DNA of 64,000 nucleotides from Bradyrhizobium sp. CCGUVB1N3 (GTDB lineage: Bacteria > Pseudomonadota > Alphaproteobacteria > Rhizobiales > Xanthobacteraceae), in assembly GCF_024199925.1 (NCBI RefSeq), contig NZ_JANADR010000001.1:5707501-5771500 (forward strand). Direction: 5' to 3'. The notes beneath the pieces were generated by a model. That model made no database searches and had not been told where the DNA came from. It was given only the letters and a program-made list of their open reading frames with translations. Of this stretch, positions 9,900 to 18,208 are shown in pieces. Each line of letters opens with the position of its first letter. The stretch's first letter is position 1. The translations under genes were made by a program, and so were the position numbers.

Positions 9900-11738
9900 T
9901 CAGAGATCGTCGTCGCCGTCGGAACCGTCGGGCGGGTCGTCACTGCCATAGTCGGCGCTAATATTGGATTCCGGCGTCTCGGGGGCAAGCCTGCGGACCT
10001 CGACAACCTTGGCGCCGGGGAAGCGCGACAGCACCTCCTGCACGCGTGGATCGGCCTCCGCGGTCCGCGCGTGCTCCTGCTTGGCGGCCTGGTTGAGCGA
10101 GCGCAGCGTCGGCTGGCCCTGCTCGTTGGACACGATCACCGTCCAGCGGCGACCGGTCCAGAGCTCGAATTTGCGCGCGAGCTCGGAAATCATGGTCTTG
10201 GAAGCGTTGGGCTCGAGTGCGACCTCCAGCCGGCCCTCCTCAAAACGGACGAGGCGCATATCGCCTTCGAGCGCGCCCTTGGTCATGAGGTCGCGCTTCT
10301 GGCCGGCAAGCGCGACGAGCTGGGTGAAGCTCGTGATGCGCAGCGCGGGCGCCGAGCCTTGGATCTCCGGCGCGGGCGCTGCCATTTGCGGCCGCGCGCC
10401 ACCACCGAACGAGGGCGGCGACGAAGGCGCACGCACCGGCGCAGCAGAGGCAACCGGCGCGGTCGGCGTGCTGCGCGCAGCGCTTCCGCCGCTTACCACC
10501 GGCGAACCACCGCCGTTCTGCTCCAGCATCCTGATCGCTTCGTCCGGCGTCGGCAGGTCGGCGACATAGGCGATGCGGACCAGCACCATCTCCGCGGCGG
10601 CCGCAGGGCGCGTTGCGGCCTGCACCTCGGTGATGCCCTTGAGCAGCATCTGCCACATCCGCGACAAGACGCGCATCGAGATCTTCGACGCAAAGTCGCG
10701 CGCGCGCAGCCGCTCGGTCTCGCCATAGGCGACGTTGTCGGCGGTGGCCGGCACGATCTTGACGCGGGTGACGAAGTTGACGAATTCGGCGAGGTCCGAG
10801 AGCACGACGATCGGATCGGCACCGGTGTCGTACTGGTCGCGGAACTCGTTGAAGGCCGAGGCGATGTCGCCGCGCACCAGCGAATCGAAGAGGTCGATGA
10901 CGCGGGTGCGGTCGGCGAGCCCCAGCATCTGCCGCACGGCGTCGGCCTTCACCTGGCCGGCCGCATGGGCGATTGCCTGGTCGAGCAGCGACAGCGAATC
11001 GCGCACGGAACCTTCCGCCGCGCGCGCGATGATGCCGAGCGCCTCGGGCTCGATCTCGACGCTTTCCTTCGCGGCGATATTGGCAAGGTGCTTCATCAGC
11101 ACGTCGGCCTCGACCCGGCGAAGATCAAAACGCTGGCAGCGCGACAGCACGGTCACCGGAACCTTGCGGATCTCGGTGGTCGCGAACACGAACTTGGCGT
11201 GCTCCGGCGGCTCCTCAAGCGTCTTCAGGAAGGCGTTGAACGCCGCCGTCGACAGCATGTGGACTTCGTCGATGATGTAGACCTTGTAGCGGGCGCTGGC
11301 CGGCGCATAACGCACGCTGTCGTTGATCTGGCGGACGTCGTCAACGCCGGTGTGTGATGCCGCGTCCATCTCCAGCACGTCCATGTGCCGGCTTTCCATG
11401 ATTGCCTGGCAATGCACGCCGAGCGTCGGCATGTGGATGGTCGGGCCCTTCACCGAGCCGTCCGGCATCTCGTAGTTGAGCGCTCGGGCGAGGATGCGCG
11501 CGGTGGTGGTCTTGCCGACACCTCGGACGCCGGTGAGGATCCAGGCCTGCGGGATACGTCCGGTCTCGAACGCATTGGAGACGGTGCGGACCACGGCCTC
11601 CTGGCCGATCAGATCGTCGAAACTGGAGGGGCGGTATTTTCGCGCCAGCACCCGGTACGGCGTCCCCGGCTGGGCGCCGAGCTCAAAGCCAGCCTGGCTG
11701 GCGCTGTCAGGGTTGGCGGGGGCGCCAGCGTCGGTCAT
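9900..11738 (-). CDS. dnaX: DNA polymerase III subunit gamma/tau
   Basis: This is the clamp-loader ATPase subunit that holds the replicase at the fork. It has 612 residues. The Walker A GVRGVGKTT is near residue 69, Walker B/DExx IIDEVHMLS near 155, and the SRC-containing sensor region VTVLSRCQRFDLRR follows. There is a Pro/Ala-rich linker (about 415-460) and then a C-terminal tau-like domain. The region that carries four zinc cysteines in E. coli DnaX (between Walker A and the DAASHTGVDD motif) has only one Cys here. I see no A-rich slippery run that would make a gamma form by frameshifting. The SRP RNA gene is just upstream. Confidence 0.95.
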   Translation of the reverse strand: MTDAGAPANPDSASQAGFELGAQPGTPYRVLARKYRPSSFDDLIGQEAVVRTVSNAFETGRIPQAWILTGVRGVGKTTTARILARALNYEMPDGSVKGPTIHMPTLGVHCQAIMESRHMDVLEMDAASHTGVDDVRQINDSVRYAPASARYKVYIIDEVHMLSTAAFNAFLKTLEEPPEHAKFVFATTEIRKVPVTVLSRCQRFDLRRVEADVLMKHLANIAAKESVEIEPEALGIIARAAEGSVRDSLSLLDQAIAHAAGQVKADAVRQMLGLADRTRVIDLFDSLVRGDIASAFNEFRDQYDTGADPIVVLSDLAEFVNFVTRVKIVPATADNVAYGETERLRARDFASKISMRVLSRMWQMLLKGITEVQAATRPAAAAEMVLVRIAYVADLPTPDEAIRMLEQNGGGSPVVSGGSAARSTPTAPVASAAPVRAPSSPPSFGGGARPQMAAPAPEIQGSAPALRITSFTQLVALAGQKRDLMTKGALEGDMRLVRFEEGRLEVALEPNASKTMISELARKFELWTGRRWTVIVSNEQGQPTLRSLNQAAKQEHARTAEADPRVQEVLSRFPGAKVVEVRRLAPETPESNISADYGSDDPPDGSDGDDDL

Positions 11739-11831
11739 CGGTCGATCCGCAATGAAATGTCTCTCGGCCGGCTTTTGCGGAAAGGAGCGCGCTGGCGGGG
11801 AGCCCGCCGGCGCAATTCGCTCGAAAAAACA

Positions 11832-11936
11832 GGTAGGAGACTGACGAGCGACCCGATCCGGACCTCGTTAGGGCTGCTTCCTTCCGGACCTGACCCGGTT
11901 GGCGAGTGGCTCGTCCACCGCCAATCTCCCGGTCCC
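11832..11936 (-). ncRNA. ffs: Small bacterial SRP RNA (4.5S type)
   Basis: On the minus strand the invariant SRP domain IV core GGTCAGGTCCGGAAGGAAGC (GGAA tetraloop) lies at about 11876-11895. The 5' strand at 11919-11929 and the 3' strand at 11836-11846 pair over 11 consecutive positions (with G-U), closing the long hairpin. A run of six T on the minus strand (11829-11824) follows the 3' end as a terminator. The length of about 105 and the position upstream of dnaX fit Rhizobiales. The exact 5' end is uncertain by a few bases. Confidence 0.93.
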
Positions 11937-12107
11937 TATTTGGGGCCAAAAGGGCCGGAAAGCAAGCGGGTATCCACTCGGGGACAGCCTGCCCAGCATC
12001 CGGGCAATTCCCTGCTCCCGCCGCCGAGAGGCTGTGCTTTCGCTGACGGTGCCGCCTTGGTAAGAACCCTGCCGGAACTACATCCAACCAGAAAAGCGAT
12101 ACCAAAA

Positions 12108-12968
12108 ATGGTTACACGTCGTGATGTTGCATCGATTGTCGGGCTTGGCGCGGTCGGCGCGGCAATGGCGGCAGGCGCGGTCGCATCCCCGGCGGCGGCG
12201 CAGACCGCCCCCGATTCCAACGAATCCACTTTCGCGCGCATCCGCCGCACCAAGAAGATGCGGATCGGCGCAGTCAATGGCGGTGCGCCCTATTACATGA
12301 AGGACCTCTCCAGCGGCCAGTGGAAGGGTTTTTACATCGACATCGCGAAAGCGCTTGCCGACGACATGGAGGCCGAGCTCGAGATCACCGAGACCACCTG
12401 GGGCAATTCGGTGCTCGATCTCCAGTCCAACAAGATCGACATCTTCTTCGGTCTCAACCCTACCCCGAAGCGCGCTCTGGTGATCGACTTTTCGGTTCCT
12501 GTCTTCAACAACGCCTTCGCCTTCCTCGCCAAGAAGGATTTCAAGCCGAAGACCTGGGCCGAGCTGAACTCGCCCGACATCAAGATCGCCGTCGACCAGG
12601 GCTCCTCGCACGACCAGGTCGTCAGCCGCCTGATCCCGAAGGCGCAGATCTCGCGCCTGAAGACGGCCGACGATGCCACCGCTGCGCTGCAGACCGGCCG
12701 CGTCGACGCGCAGTGTCTGATCACCATGCTGTCGCTGACGGTCTTGAAGAAGAACCCCTCGCTCGGCCAGTTCTTACTGCCGACGCCGATCTTCGCCACC
12801 ACCTCGAACGCCGGCTTCCGCCGCGAGACCGACAAGACCTGGCGCGACTACGTCAACACCTGGATCGACTTCAACAAGGGCCTCGGCTTCATCCGCACCG
12901 CGATCCTCACCAACATGGAGCTCGTGGGCGTGACGGAAGCGGACATTCCGCCGGGCGTGACGCTGTAG
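12108..12968 (+). CDS. ABC transporter substrate-binding protein (polar amino acid type)
   Basis: A 286-residue periplasmic family 3 solute-binding protein. The signal region (residues 1-32) starts MVTRRDVASIVG and ends ASPAAAQ; the twin arginine suggests Tat export, although the signal could also be Sec. The mature part opens with the classic binding-fold strand KKMRIGAVNGGAPYY, then GFYIDIAKALADDM and DIFFGLNPTPKRALVIDFS, which is the SBP_bac_3 signature around the ligand site. The ATG at 12108 is preferred because it begins the signal peptide; the reading frame is open upstream through the SRP RNA gene but that is not coding. The permease and ATPase follow on the same strand. Confidence 0.9.
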   Translation: MVTRRDVASIVGLGAVGAAMAAGAVASPAAAQTAPDSNESTFARIRRTKKMRIGAVNGGAPYYMKDLSSGQWKGFYIDIAKALADDMEAELEITETTWGNSVLDLQSNKIDIFFGLNPTPKRALVIDFSVPVFNNAFAFLAKKDFKPKTWAELNSPDIKIAVDQGSSHDQVVSRLIPKAQISRLKTADDATAALQTGRVDAQCLITMLSLTVLKKNPSLGQFLLPTPIFATTSNAGFRRETDKTWRDYVNTWIDFNKGLGFIRTAILTNMELVGVTEADIPPGVTL

Positions 12969-13013
12969 CTTTGATGAAACGAGGACGAACTCGATCCGCG
13001 GATTGTGCCGCGC

Positions 13014-13130
13014 CCCCTCTCCCGCTTGCGGGAGAGGGTTGGGGTGAGGGTGCCTCCACAGAGAGGCTCCCCGAGAGGAAAGAACCCTCACCCGGCGCTT
13101 CGCGCCGACCTCTCCCGCAAGCGGGAGAGG
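13014..13130. repeat. Intergenic inverted-arm repeat (family D)
   Basis: CCTCTCCCGCTTGCGGGAGAGG occurs at both ends, each a perfect hairpin, with GGGTGAGGGTGCC and ...AACCCTCACCCGG facing each other inside. It sits between the binding protein and permease genes of one ABC operon, where such hairpins could lower read-through or stabilise the upstream message. Confidence 0.8.
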
Positions 13131-13188
13131 TGCAGTGAGACTGCCGCTCTGCCAAACCAAACTTCTTCGCGACTGAGGTCCAAAAAAT

Positions 13189-13851
13189 ATGTATCAGTGG
13201 GACTTCGGCATCCTCTGGGGCTATCGCTGGCTCTTCCTGAACGGACTCGGCGTCACCGTCGGCTTCACCGTGGTCATCGTGCTGCTCGGGCTGCTGTTCG
13301 GCCTCATCGCCGCGCTCGCGATGCTGTCGCGCTTTGGCTGGCTGCGCGGCATTGCGCTGACCTTCGTCGAGGCGTTCCGCTGCACGCCGATCCTGGTGCA
13401 GCTGATCTGGTTCTATTACGCGCTGCCGATCCTCGCCGGCGTCGAGATGACGCCGATCACGGCCTCGGCGCTGGCGCTGTCGCTCTATGGCGGCTCGTTC
13501 TATTCGGAGATCATCCGCGGCGGCATCGTCTCGATCGACAGCGGCCAGTCGGAAGCGGGCGCCGCGCTCGGCATGACGCCGCGCCAGGCCATGATACGCA
13601 TCGTCCTGCCGCAGGCGATCAAGCGCATGATTCCGGCGCTGATGAACCAGTCGATCATCCAGTTCAAGAACACCTCGCTGGTCTCGGTGCTCGCCGTGCC
13701 CGACCTCGTCTATCAGAGCCAGGTCGCCGCGCATGACAGCTACCGGCCGCTCGAGACCTACACCGCGGTGGCGCTCGCCTATGCCGCGATCCTGATTCCC
13801 CTGACCATCATCGTGCGGCGGGGCGAGAAGCGTCTGGCGGTCAGCGAATGA
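13189..13851 (+). CDS. ABC transporter permease (polar amino acid type)
   Basis: A 220-residue inner-membrane permease of the HisMQ/GlnP family with about five transmembrane helices. It begins MYQWDFGILWGYRWLFLNGLGVT. The ATPase-contact EAA loop is visible around residues 122-150 (EAGAALGMTPRQAMIRIVLPQAIKRMIP). TPILVQLIWFYYALP in the middle is typical. Only one permease is present, so it probably acts as a homodimer. Its stop overlaps the ATPase start (ATGA). It forms an operon with the binding protein upstream and the ATPase downstream. Confidence 0.93.
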   Translation: MYQWDFGILWGYRWLFLNGLGVTVGFTVVIVLLGLLFGLIAALAMLSRFGWLRGIALTFVEAFRCTPILVQLIWFYYALPILAGVEMTPITASALALSLYGGSFYSEIIRGGIVSIDSGQSEAGAALGMTPRQAMIRIVLPQAIKRMIPALMNQSIIQFKNTSLVSVLAVPDLVYQSQVAAHDSYRPLETYTAVALAYAAILIPLTIIVRRGEKRLAVSE

Positions 13852-14654
13852 GCGATACGTCCAAGGAGACTTGCAAAATCGAAATCCGCGGCTTGCGCAA
13901 GAGCTTCGGCAGCAACGAGGTGCTGAAGAACATCAACCTCGACGTCGCCAAGGGCGGCGTGGTCGCGCTGATCGGGCCGTCGGGCTCCGGCAAGTCGACC
14001 CTGCTCCGCTGCGTCAATCTGCTGGTCGTGCCGAACGGCGGCAGCGTCCGTGTCGGCGAGACGCGTTTCGCGTTCGGTGAGGGAACCAAGCTGCCTGATG
14101 TGAAGACGCTTGCGAAATTCCGCGCCAAAACCGGCATGGTGTTCCAGCACTTCAACCTGTTCCCGCACATGACGACGCTGCAAAACGTCATGGAGGGCCC
14201 CGTTACGGTGCGCCGCATGGCCAAGGCAGACGCCGAAAAATTGGCGCGAGTACAATTGGCGAAAGTCGGACTTCTGGAAAAGGCCGATCAATATCCGGCG
14301 ACACTGTCGGGCGGACAGAAGCAGCGTGTCGCGATCGCGCGCGCGCTCGCCATGGAGCCAGACGTGATGCTGTTCGATGAAGCGACCTCCGCGCTAGATC
14401 CCGAGCTCGTCGGCGAGGTGCTCAACGTGATGCAGCGGCTCGCCTCCGAAGGCATGACCATGGTGATCGTGACGCATGAGATCGCCTTCGCCCGCGAGGT
14501 CGCCGATCGAGTCGTGTTCATGCGCGACGGCATCGTGGTCGAGGACGGCCCGGCGCGGGAGGTGATCGACAGCCCGCGCGAGGCTGCGACGCGCACCTTC
14601 CTCAGCCATTTCCACCGCACCGGCGCGTTGCCGCCGGCCAACGCGACATCGTGA
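13848..14654 (+). CDS. ABC transporter ATP-binding protein (polar amino acid type)
   Basis: The 268-residue energising subunit of the importer. Walker [10 protein letters not shown] (about residues 45-53), Q-loop [11 protein letters not shown], signature [14 protein letters not shown], Walker [15 protein letters not shown] and switch His (VIVTHE) are all present, so it should be active. It has the GlnQ/HisP length and order. The insertion between Walker A and the Q-loop ([19 protein letters not shown]) is slightly longer than in GlnQ. The start overlaps the permease stop and the stop overlaps the SDR start, so the four downstream products are coupled. The substrate is not readable; an amino acid or derivative is inferred. 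Confidence 0.94.
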   Translation: MSDTSKETCKIEIRGLRKSFGSNEVLKNINLDVAKGGVVALIGPSGSGKSTLLRCVNLLVVPNGGSVRVGETRFAFGEGTKLPDVKTLAKFRAKTGMVFQHFNLFPHMTTLQNVMEGPVTVRRMAKADAEKLARVQLAKVGLLEKADQYPATLSGGQKQRVAIARALAMEPDVMLFDEATSALDPELVGEVLNVMQRLASEGMTMVIVTHEIAFAREVADRVVFMRDGIVVEDGPAREVIDSPREAATRTFLSHFHRTGALPPANATS

Positions 14655-15409
14655 TGCCCGGTATCGATCGCGCCTATCTCGTCACCGGTGCCGCCAGCGG
14701 CATCGGCCGCGCCACCGCAAAGCTGCTGGCAACTCCCGGCACCGCTCTCCTGCTGCACACACGCTCGAATGCAGCCGGCCTCGATGCCGCGGCCACCGAG
14801 GCCGCCGCGCGCGGCGCCACGGTCGCAAAATGCCTCGGCGATTTCGCCGAGGAGAGAACCGCGGCTGAGACCGTCGCGGCCGCGCAAGCCGCCTTTGGCC
14901 GGCTCGACGCGCTCGTCCTGGTGGGCGGCCATGCCCGCCGCGGCAGTGCGATCGGAACGCCGCCGGATCAATTCCACCGCGCGATGGACGAATCCGCACT
15001 GGCCTTTACGCGGCTGGTCGAGGCCGCGCTTCCGCTATTGCGTGCAGGGCACGATGCGCGGATCGTGGCGGTGTCGTCGTTCGTGGCGCATGCGATCCGG
15101 CCCGAATTCGCGCCCTTCGCGGCAACGGCCGCGAGCCGCGCTGCACTGGAAGCCCTGGTGCGGCTCACCGCGGTCGAACTCGCCGGCGACGGCATCACCG
15201 TCAATGCGGTTGCACCCGGCCTCATCCTCAAGGACAAGCCGAGCGAAAGCCGGCTGTCGCCCGAGCAGATCGCCGCAACGGAAGCATTGATCCCGATGCG
15301 CCGTCGCGGGCGGCCGGAGGAAGTGGCCGAGATCATCGCCTTCCTGGCGTCGCCGAAGGCGTCCTACGTCACCGGCCAGATCTGGCACGTCAATGGAGGC
15401 CTGACATGA
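14654..15409 (+). CDS. SDR-fold protein lacking the usual catalytic Tyr/Lys
   Basis: A 251-residue short-chain dehydrogenase/reductase-like protein. The N-terminal cofactor motif TGAASGIGR (about residues 12-20) is intact and the C-terminal VNAVAPG and [11 protein letters not shown] are family-typical. However, the Y-x3-K active site reads T-A-A-S-R (about residues 158-162), and the NNAG motif is replaced by VGGH, so classical dehydrogenase chemistry is doubtful. I chose the ATG at 14654, which overlaps the ATPase stop (TGATG), over an in-frame GTG 3 bases upstream. It ends inside the start of the enolase-superfamily gene (ATGA). The partner role in that catabolic operon is inferred. Confidence 0.88.
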   Translation: MPGIDRAYLVTGAASGIGRATAKLLATPGTALLLHTRSNAAGLDAAATEAAARGATVAKCLGDFAEERTAAETVAAAQAAFGRLDALVLVGGHARRGSAIGTPPDQFHRAMDESALAFTRLVEAALPLLRAGHDARIVAVSSFVAHAIRPEFAPFAATAASRAALEALVRLTAVELAGDGITVNAVAPGLILKDKPSESRLSPEQIAATEALIPMRRRGRPEEVAEIIAFLASPKASYVTGQIWHVNGGLT

Positions 15410-16533
15410 CCGAAGCGACCGTCGAACGCCTCAGGCTGTTCCTGATCGAAAGCCCGATCAAGATGGCGCGCCTTCAGGGCGTCGGCAACGTCAAAGGCAC
15501 GGTGAAGCGCGTGCTGCTCGAGCTCACTGCGAGCGACGGCGTGGTCGGCTGGGGCGAAGCGGCACCGTGGGAGGTGTTTACGGGAACGCCGGAGGCGGCA
15601 TTCTCCGCGCTCGACATCTATCTGCGACCGATCGTGCTCGGCAAGCCGGTGCGCCGCATCCGCGCGCTGATGGCGGAGCTCGACCGCGCGCTGGTCGGCC
15701 ACGCGGAGGCAAAAGTCGCGATCGAGATGGCGTTGCTCGACATCGTCGGCAAATCGGCGGGACTTTCGGTCGCCGACCTGCTCGGCGGCCGCGTGCGCGA
15801 CACCATCCCCCTCTCCTTTTCGATCGCCGATCCCGATTTCGCCGCCGATCTCGAGCGCATGCGCAAAATGGTTCCGGACGGCAACGTCATCTACAAGGTC
15901 AAGACCGGTGTGAAGCCGCATCGCGAGGATCTCGATCACCTCTCGGCGATCCGCAAAGAGTTCGGCGACAAGGTCGACCTTCGCGTCGACTATAACCAGG
16001 CCTTGGCGCCGTTCGGCGCCGTCAAGATTTTGCGCGACGTCGAGCAGTTCTCACCGACCTTCATCGAGCAGCCGGTGCCGCGCAAATATCTCGACGTGAT
16101 GGCAGAGCTGACATCAGCGCTGGAAACGCCTGTCCTCGCGGATGAGAGCTGTTTCGATCGCCGCGACATGATGGAGGTGGTGCGCCGGCAGGCCGCGGAC
16201 GCCGTGTCCATCAAGCTGATGAAGGCCGGCGGCCTGTTCGAGGCGCAGGCCATCATGGCGATCGCCGACGTCGCCGGGCTGCCGGGCTACGGCGGCACGC
16301 TGTGGGAAGGCGGCATTGGCCTTGCCGCCGGCACGCAGCTCATTGCGGCAACGCCCGGCATCTCGCTCGGCTGCGAATTCTACATGCCGCATCACGTGCT
16401 GACCGAGGACGTCCTGGAGGAGCGCATCCCCCACCGCGGCGGCCATGTCGTCGTGCCCGATGGTCCCGGCCTCGGTATCCGCGTCAGCGAAGCCTCGATC
16501 CGCGCCAACGCGCGCGTGCTCGCGGAGGCGTAA
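15406..16533 (+). CDS. Enolase-superfamily enzyme (muconate cycloisomerase/dipeptide epimerase subgroup)
   Basis: A 375-residue TIM-barrel enzyme that abstracts a proton alpha to a carboxylate. Catalytic elements: the K164-V-K166 pair (YKVKTG), metal ligands D195 (RVDYNQ), E221 (FIEQP) and D246 (LADES), and the second base K270 (SIKLMKAGG). This is the two-lysine MLE subgroup, which includes cycloisomerases, amide racemases, dipeptide epimerases and hydroxyproline dehydratases. The sequence does not decide between them. Coupling to an amino-acid-type importer and an SDR suggests that it acts on an imported amino-acid derivative. The start overlaps the SDR stop. It is the last gene before a repeat module. 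Confidence 0.9.
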   Translation: MTEATVERLRLFLIESPIKMARLQGVGNVKGTVKRVLLELTASDGVVGWGEAAPWEVFTGTPEAAFSALDIYLRPIVLGKPVRRIRALMAELDRALVGHAEAKVAIEMALLDIVGKSAGLSVADLLGGRVRDTIPLSFSIADPDFAADLERMRKMVPDGNVIYKVKTGVKPHREDLDHLSAIRKEFGDKVDLRVDYNQALAPFGAVKILRDVEQFSPTFIEQPVPRKYLDVMAELTSALETPVLADESCFDRRDMMEVVRRQAADAVSIKLMKAGGLFEAQAIMAIADVAGLPGYGGTLWEGGIGLAAGTQLIAATPGISLGCEFYMPHHVLTEDVLEERIPHRGGHVVVPDGPGLGIRVSEASIRANARVLAEA

Positions 16534-16553
16534 GGCACATCAACAACCTCGGT

Positions 16554-16697
16554 GTCGTCCTGGCGAAAGCCAGGACCCATTATCCCGAGTGTCAATTGTT
16601 TCGACACGCTAGGAGACGAACCAGCGTGCCACTTCCAGTGGCCTGTGGTTATGGGTCCTGGATCGGCGCTCGCTACGCTCGCTTGTCCAGGACGACG
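16554..16697. repeat. Intergenic inverted-arm repeat (family A, divergent copy)
   Basis: The outer arms GTCGTCCTGGCGAAAGCCAGGACCCA and TATGGGTCCTGGATCGGCG...GTCCAGGACGAC are inverted. The interior carries a second dyad (TGTCAATTGTTTCGACACGCT) not shared with the other family A copies. It lies downstream of the enolase-superfamily gene. Confidence 0.75.
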
Positions 16698-16804
16698 ATC
16701 GAGTATGCGGCCCGCGCGGAGCGCCATCCTTCCCCTCGCTAGCTCCGTATCGTATGGTCGGACCAAACAAGCCCGATCGCGCCGGGCCTTTCGGAAACAC
16801 TTTC

Positions 16805-17224
16805 ATGCCTGATCCCGCCTGGTCGCTGCACTCCCGCCTGAAAGAGGACACCATCGACATCGGCGACCTGCCGTTGTCGAAAGTGCTGGTCATCAAGGAC
16901 GCCCATTACCCGTGGCTCTTGCTGGTGCCGCGGCGCGCGGATGCGGTCGAGATCATCGATCTCGACGAGGTCCAGCAGGCGCAGTTGATGACCGAGATCA
17001 CGCGCGTCTCCCGCGCGCTGAAGGAGATCACCAAATGCGACAAGCTCAACGTCGCAGCGCTCGGCAACCTCGTGCCGCAGCTTCACGTGCACATCATCGC
17101 GCGCCGCACCAGCGATGCGGCATGGCCGCGCCCGGTCTGGGGGGTGATGCCGCCCTTGGCGCATGATGCCGAAGAGGTCCAGAATTTCATCAGCGCGCTT
17201 CGCCGCAAGATCTGGTTGGGTTGA
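16805..17224 (+). CDS. HIT-family hydrolase/transferase
   Basis: A 139-residue histidine-triad-fold protein that likely acts on nucleotide phosphoesters; the substrate is unknown. The active-site stretch reads Q-L-H-V-H-I-I (about residues 93-99), so the first His of the usual HxHxH triad is Gln. The central catalytic His and its neighbour are kept, and this variant is common among alphaproteobacterial HIT proteins. The ATG at 16805 starts MPDPAWSLHSRL; a farther upstream ATG would add repeat-like sequence. It lies just upstream of nudC (27 bases), which suggests co-transcription of two nucleotide-handling enzymes. Confidence 0.9.
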   Translation: MPDPAWSLHSRLKEDTIDIGDLPLSKVLVIKDAHYPWLLLVPRRADAVEIIDLDEVQQAQLMTEITRVSRALKEITKCDKLNVAALGNLVPQLHVHIIARRTSDAAWPRPVWGVMPPLAHDAEEVQNFISALRRKIWLG

Positions 17225-17251
17225 AAGAACGATTGGGTTGAAAGAACAATA

Positions 17252-18196
17252 ATGTCAGCATTCGACTCGTTTCCGCTGGGACAGCCGGCCTTCGTCACCA
17301 ACGTCCTCGATCGCGCCGCGCATCTGCGCCTCAATGACGAGAAACTGTTCGCGATCGAGCAGAATCCGTCGTCGCGCGCATATGTGATCTACCGCGACTC
17401 GCTCCTGGTGAAGCGCGAGGGCGAGCGCGTCCGCGCCCTGCTCTCGATCGACGAAGCCGTCAAATGCGGCGCCAATCCCGGCACGATCTTCTTGGGGCTG
17501 CGCGATGGCGCAGCGGTGTTCGGCATGGGCATGCCGCAGGCTGCGGCCGAAAAGCTGATCGGCCGTGAGGACTACGCCGTGACCGAATTGCGCGGCATGG
17601 CCATGCAGGGCGCCATCCCGCCACAGGAGCTGTCCGCGATCGCTATGGCGAAGTCGATGGTCACCTGGCATCAGCGCCACGGCTATTGTGCCAATTGCGG
17701 CGCGCGCAGCGCGATGAAGGAAGGCGGCTGGAAGCGCGAGTGTCCTGCTTGCAAGGCCGAGCATTTTCCACGCACCGACCCGGTCGTGATCATGCTGGTC
17801 GCCTCCGGCGACAAGTGCCTGCTCGGCCGCCAGAAGCAGTTTCCGCCGGGCATGTATTCCTGTCTCGCCGGCTTCGTCGAGGCGGCCGAGACGATCGAGG
17901 ACGCGGTGCGCCGCGAGATCTTCGAGGAGTCCGGCATCCGCTGCGCCGATGTGCAGTACTACATGACGCAGCCCTGGCCCTATCCGTCGTCGCTGATGAT
18001 CGGCTGCAGCGCGCGGGCGCTGACCGATGAGATCACCGTCGACCGCTTGGAGCTGGAGGACGCCCGCTGGTTCAGCCGCGACGAGGCTCGGCTGATGCTG
18101 GCGCGGACGCATCCGGACGGGCTTGCCGGTCCGCACCCCTTCGCCATCGCCCATCATCTGGTCGGCCGCTGGTTGCAGGGCAAGGACGGCGCATAG
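17252..18196 (+). CDS. nudC: NAD(+)/RNA-cap diphosphatase NudC
   Basis: This Nudix hydrolase cleaves NADH/NAD and removes NAD caps from RNA. It has 314 residues: an N-terminal domain, a zinc ribbon with CANCG and CPACK (about residues 148-166), then the Nudix box GFVEAAETIEDAVRREIFEESG (about 208-229) fitting Gx5Ex7REUxEExG. The NudC-specific QPWPYPSSLMIG motif follows the box and separates NudC from other Nudix enzymes. It probably shares a transcript with the HIT gene upstream and the PfkB gene 12 bases downstream. Confidence 0.95.
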   Translation: MSAFDSFPLGQPAFVTNVLDRAAHLRLNDEKLFAIEQNPSSRAYVIYRDSLLVKREGERVRALLSIDEAVKCGANPGTIFLGLRDGAAVFGMGMPQAAAEKLIGREDYAVTELRGMAMQGAIPPQELSAIAMAKSMVTWHQRHGYCANCGARSAMKEGGWKRECPACKAEHFPRTDPVVIMLVASGDKCLLGRQKQFPPGMYSCLAGFVEAAETIEDAVRREIFEESGIRCADVQYYMTQPWPYPSSLMIGCSARALTDEITVDRLELEDARWFSRDEARLMLARTHPDGLAGPHPFAIAHHLVGRWLQGKDGA

Positions 18197-18208
18197 CGAC
18201 GTCGGCCG

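Noticed and set aside
9900..11738. Programmed frameshift to make a gamma form of DnaX
   Set aside because: I see no A-rich slippery heptamer in the linker region, so a short form is not supported from sequence.
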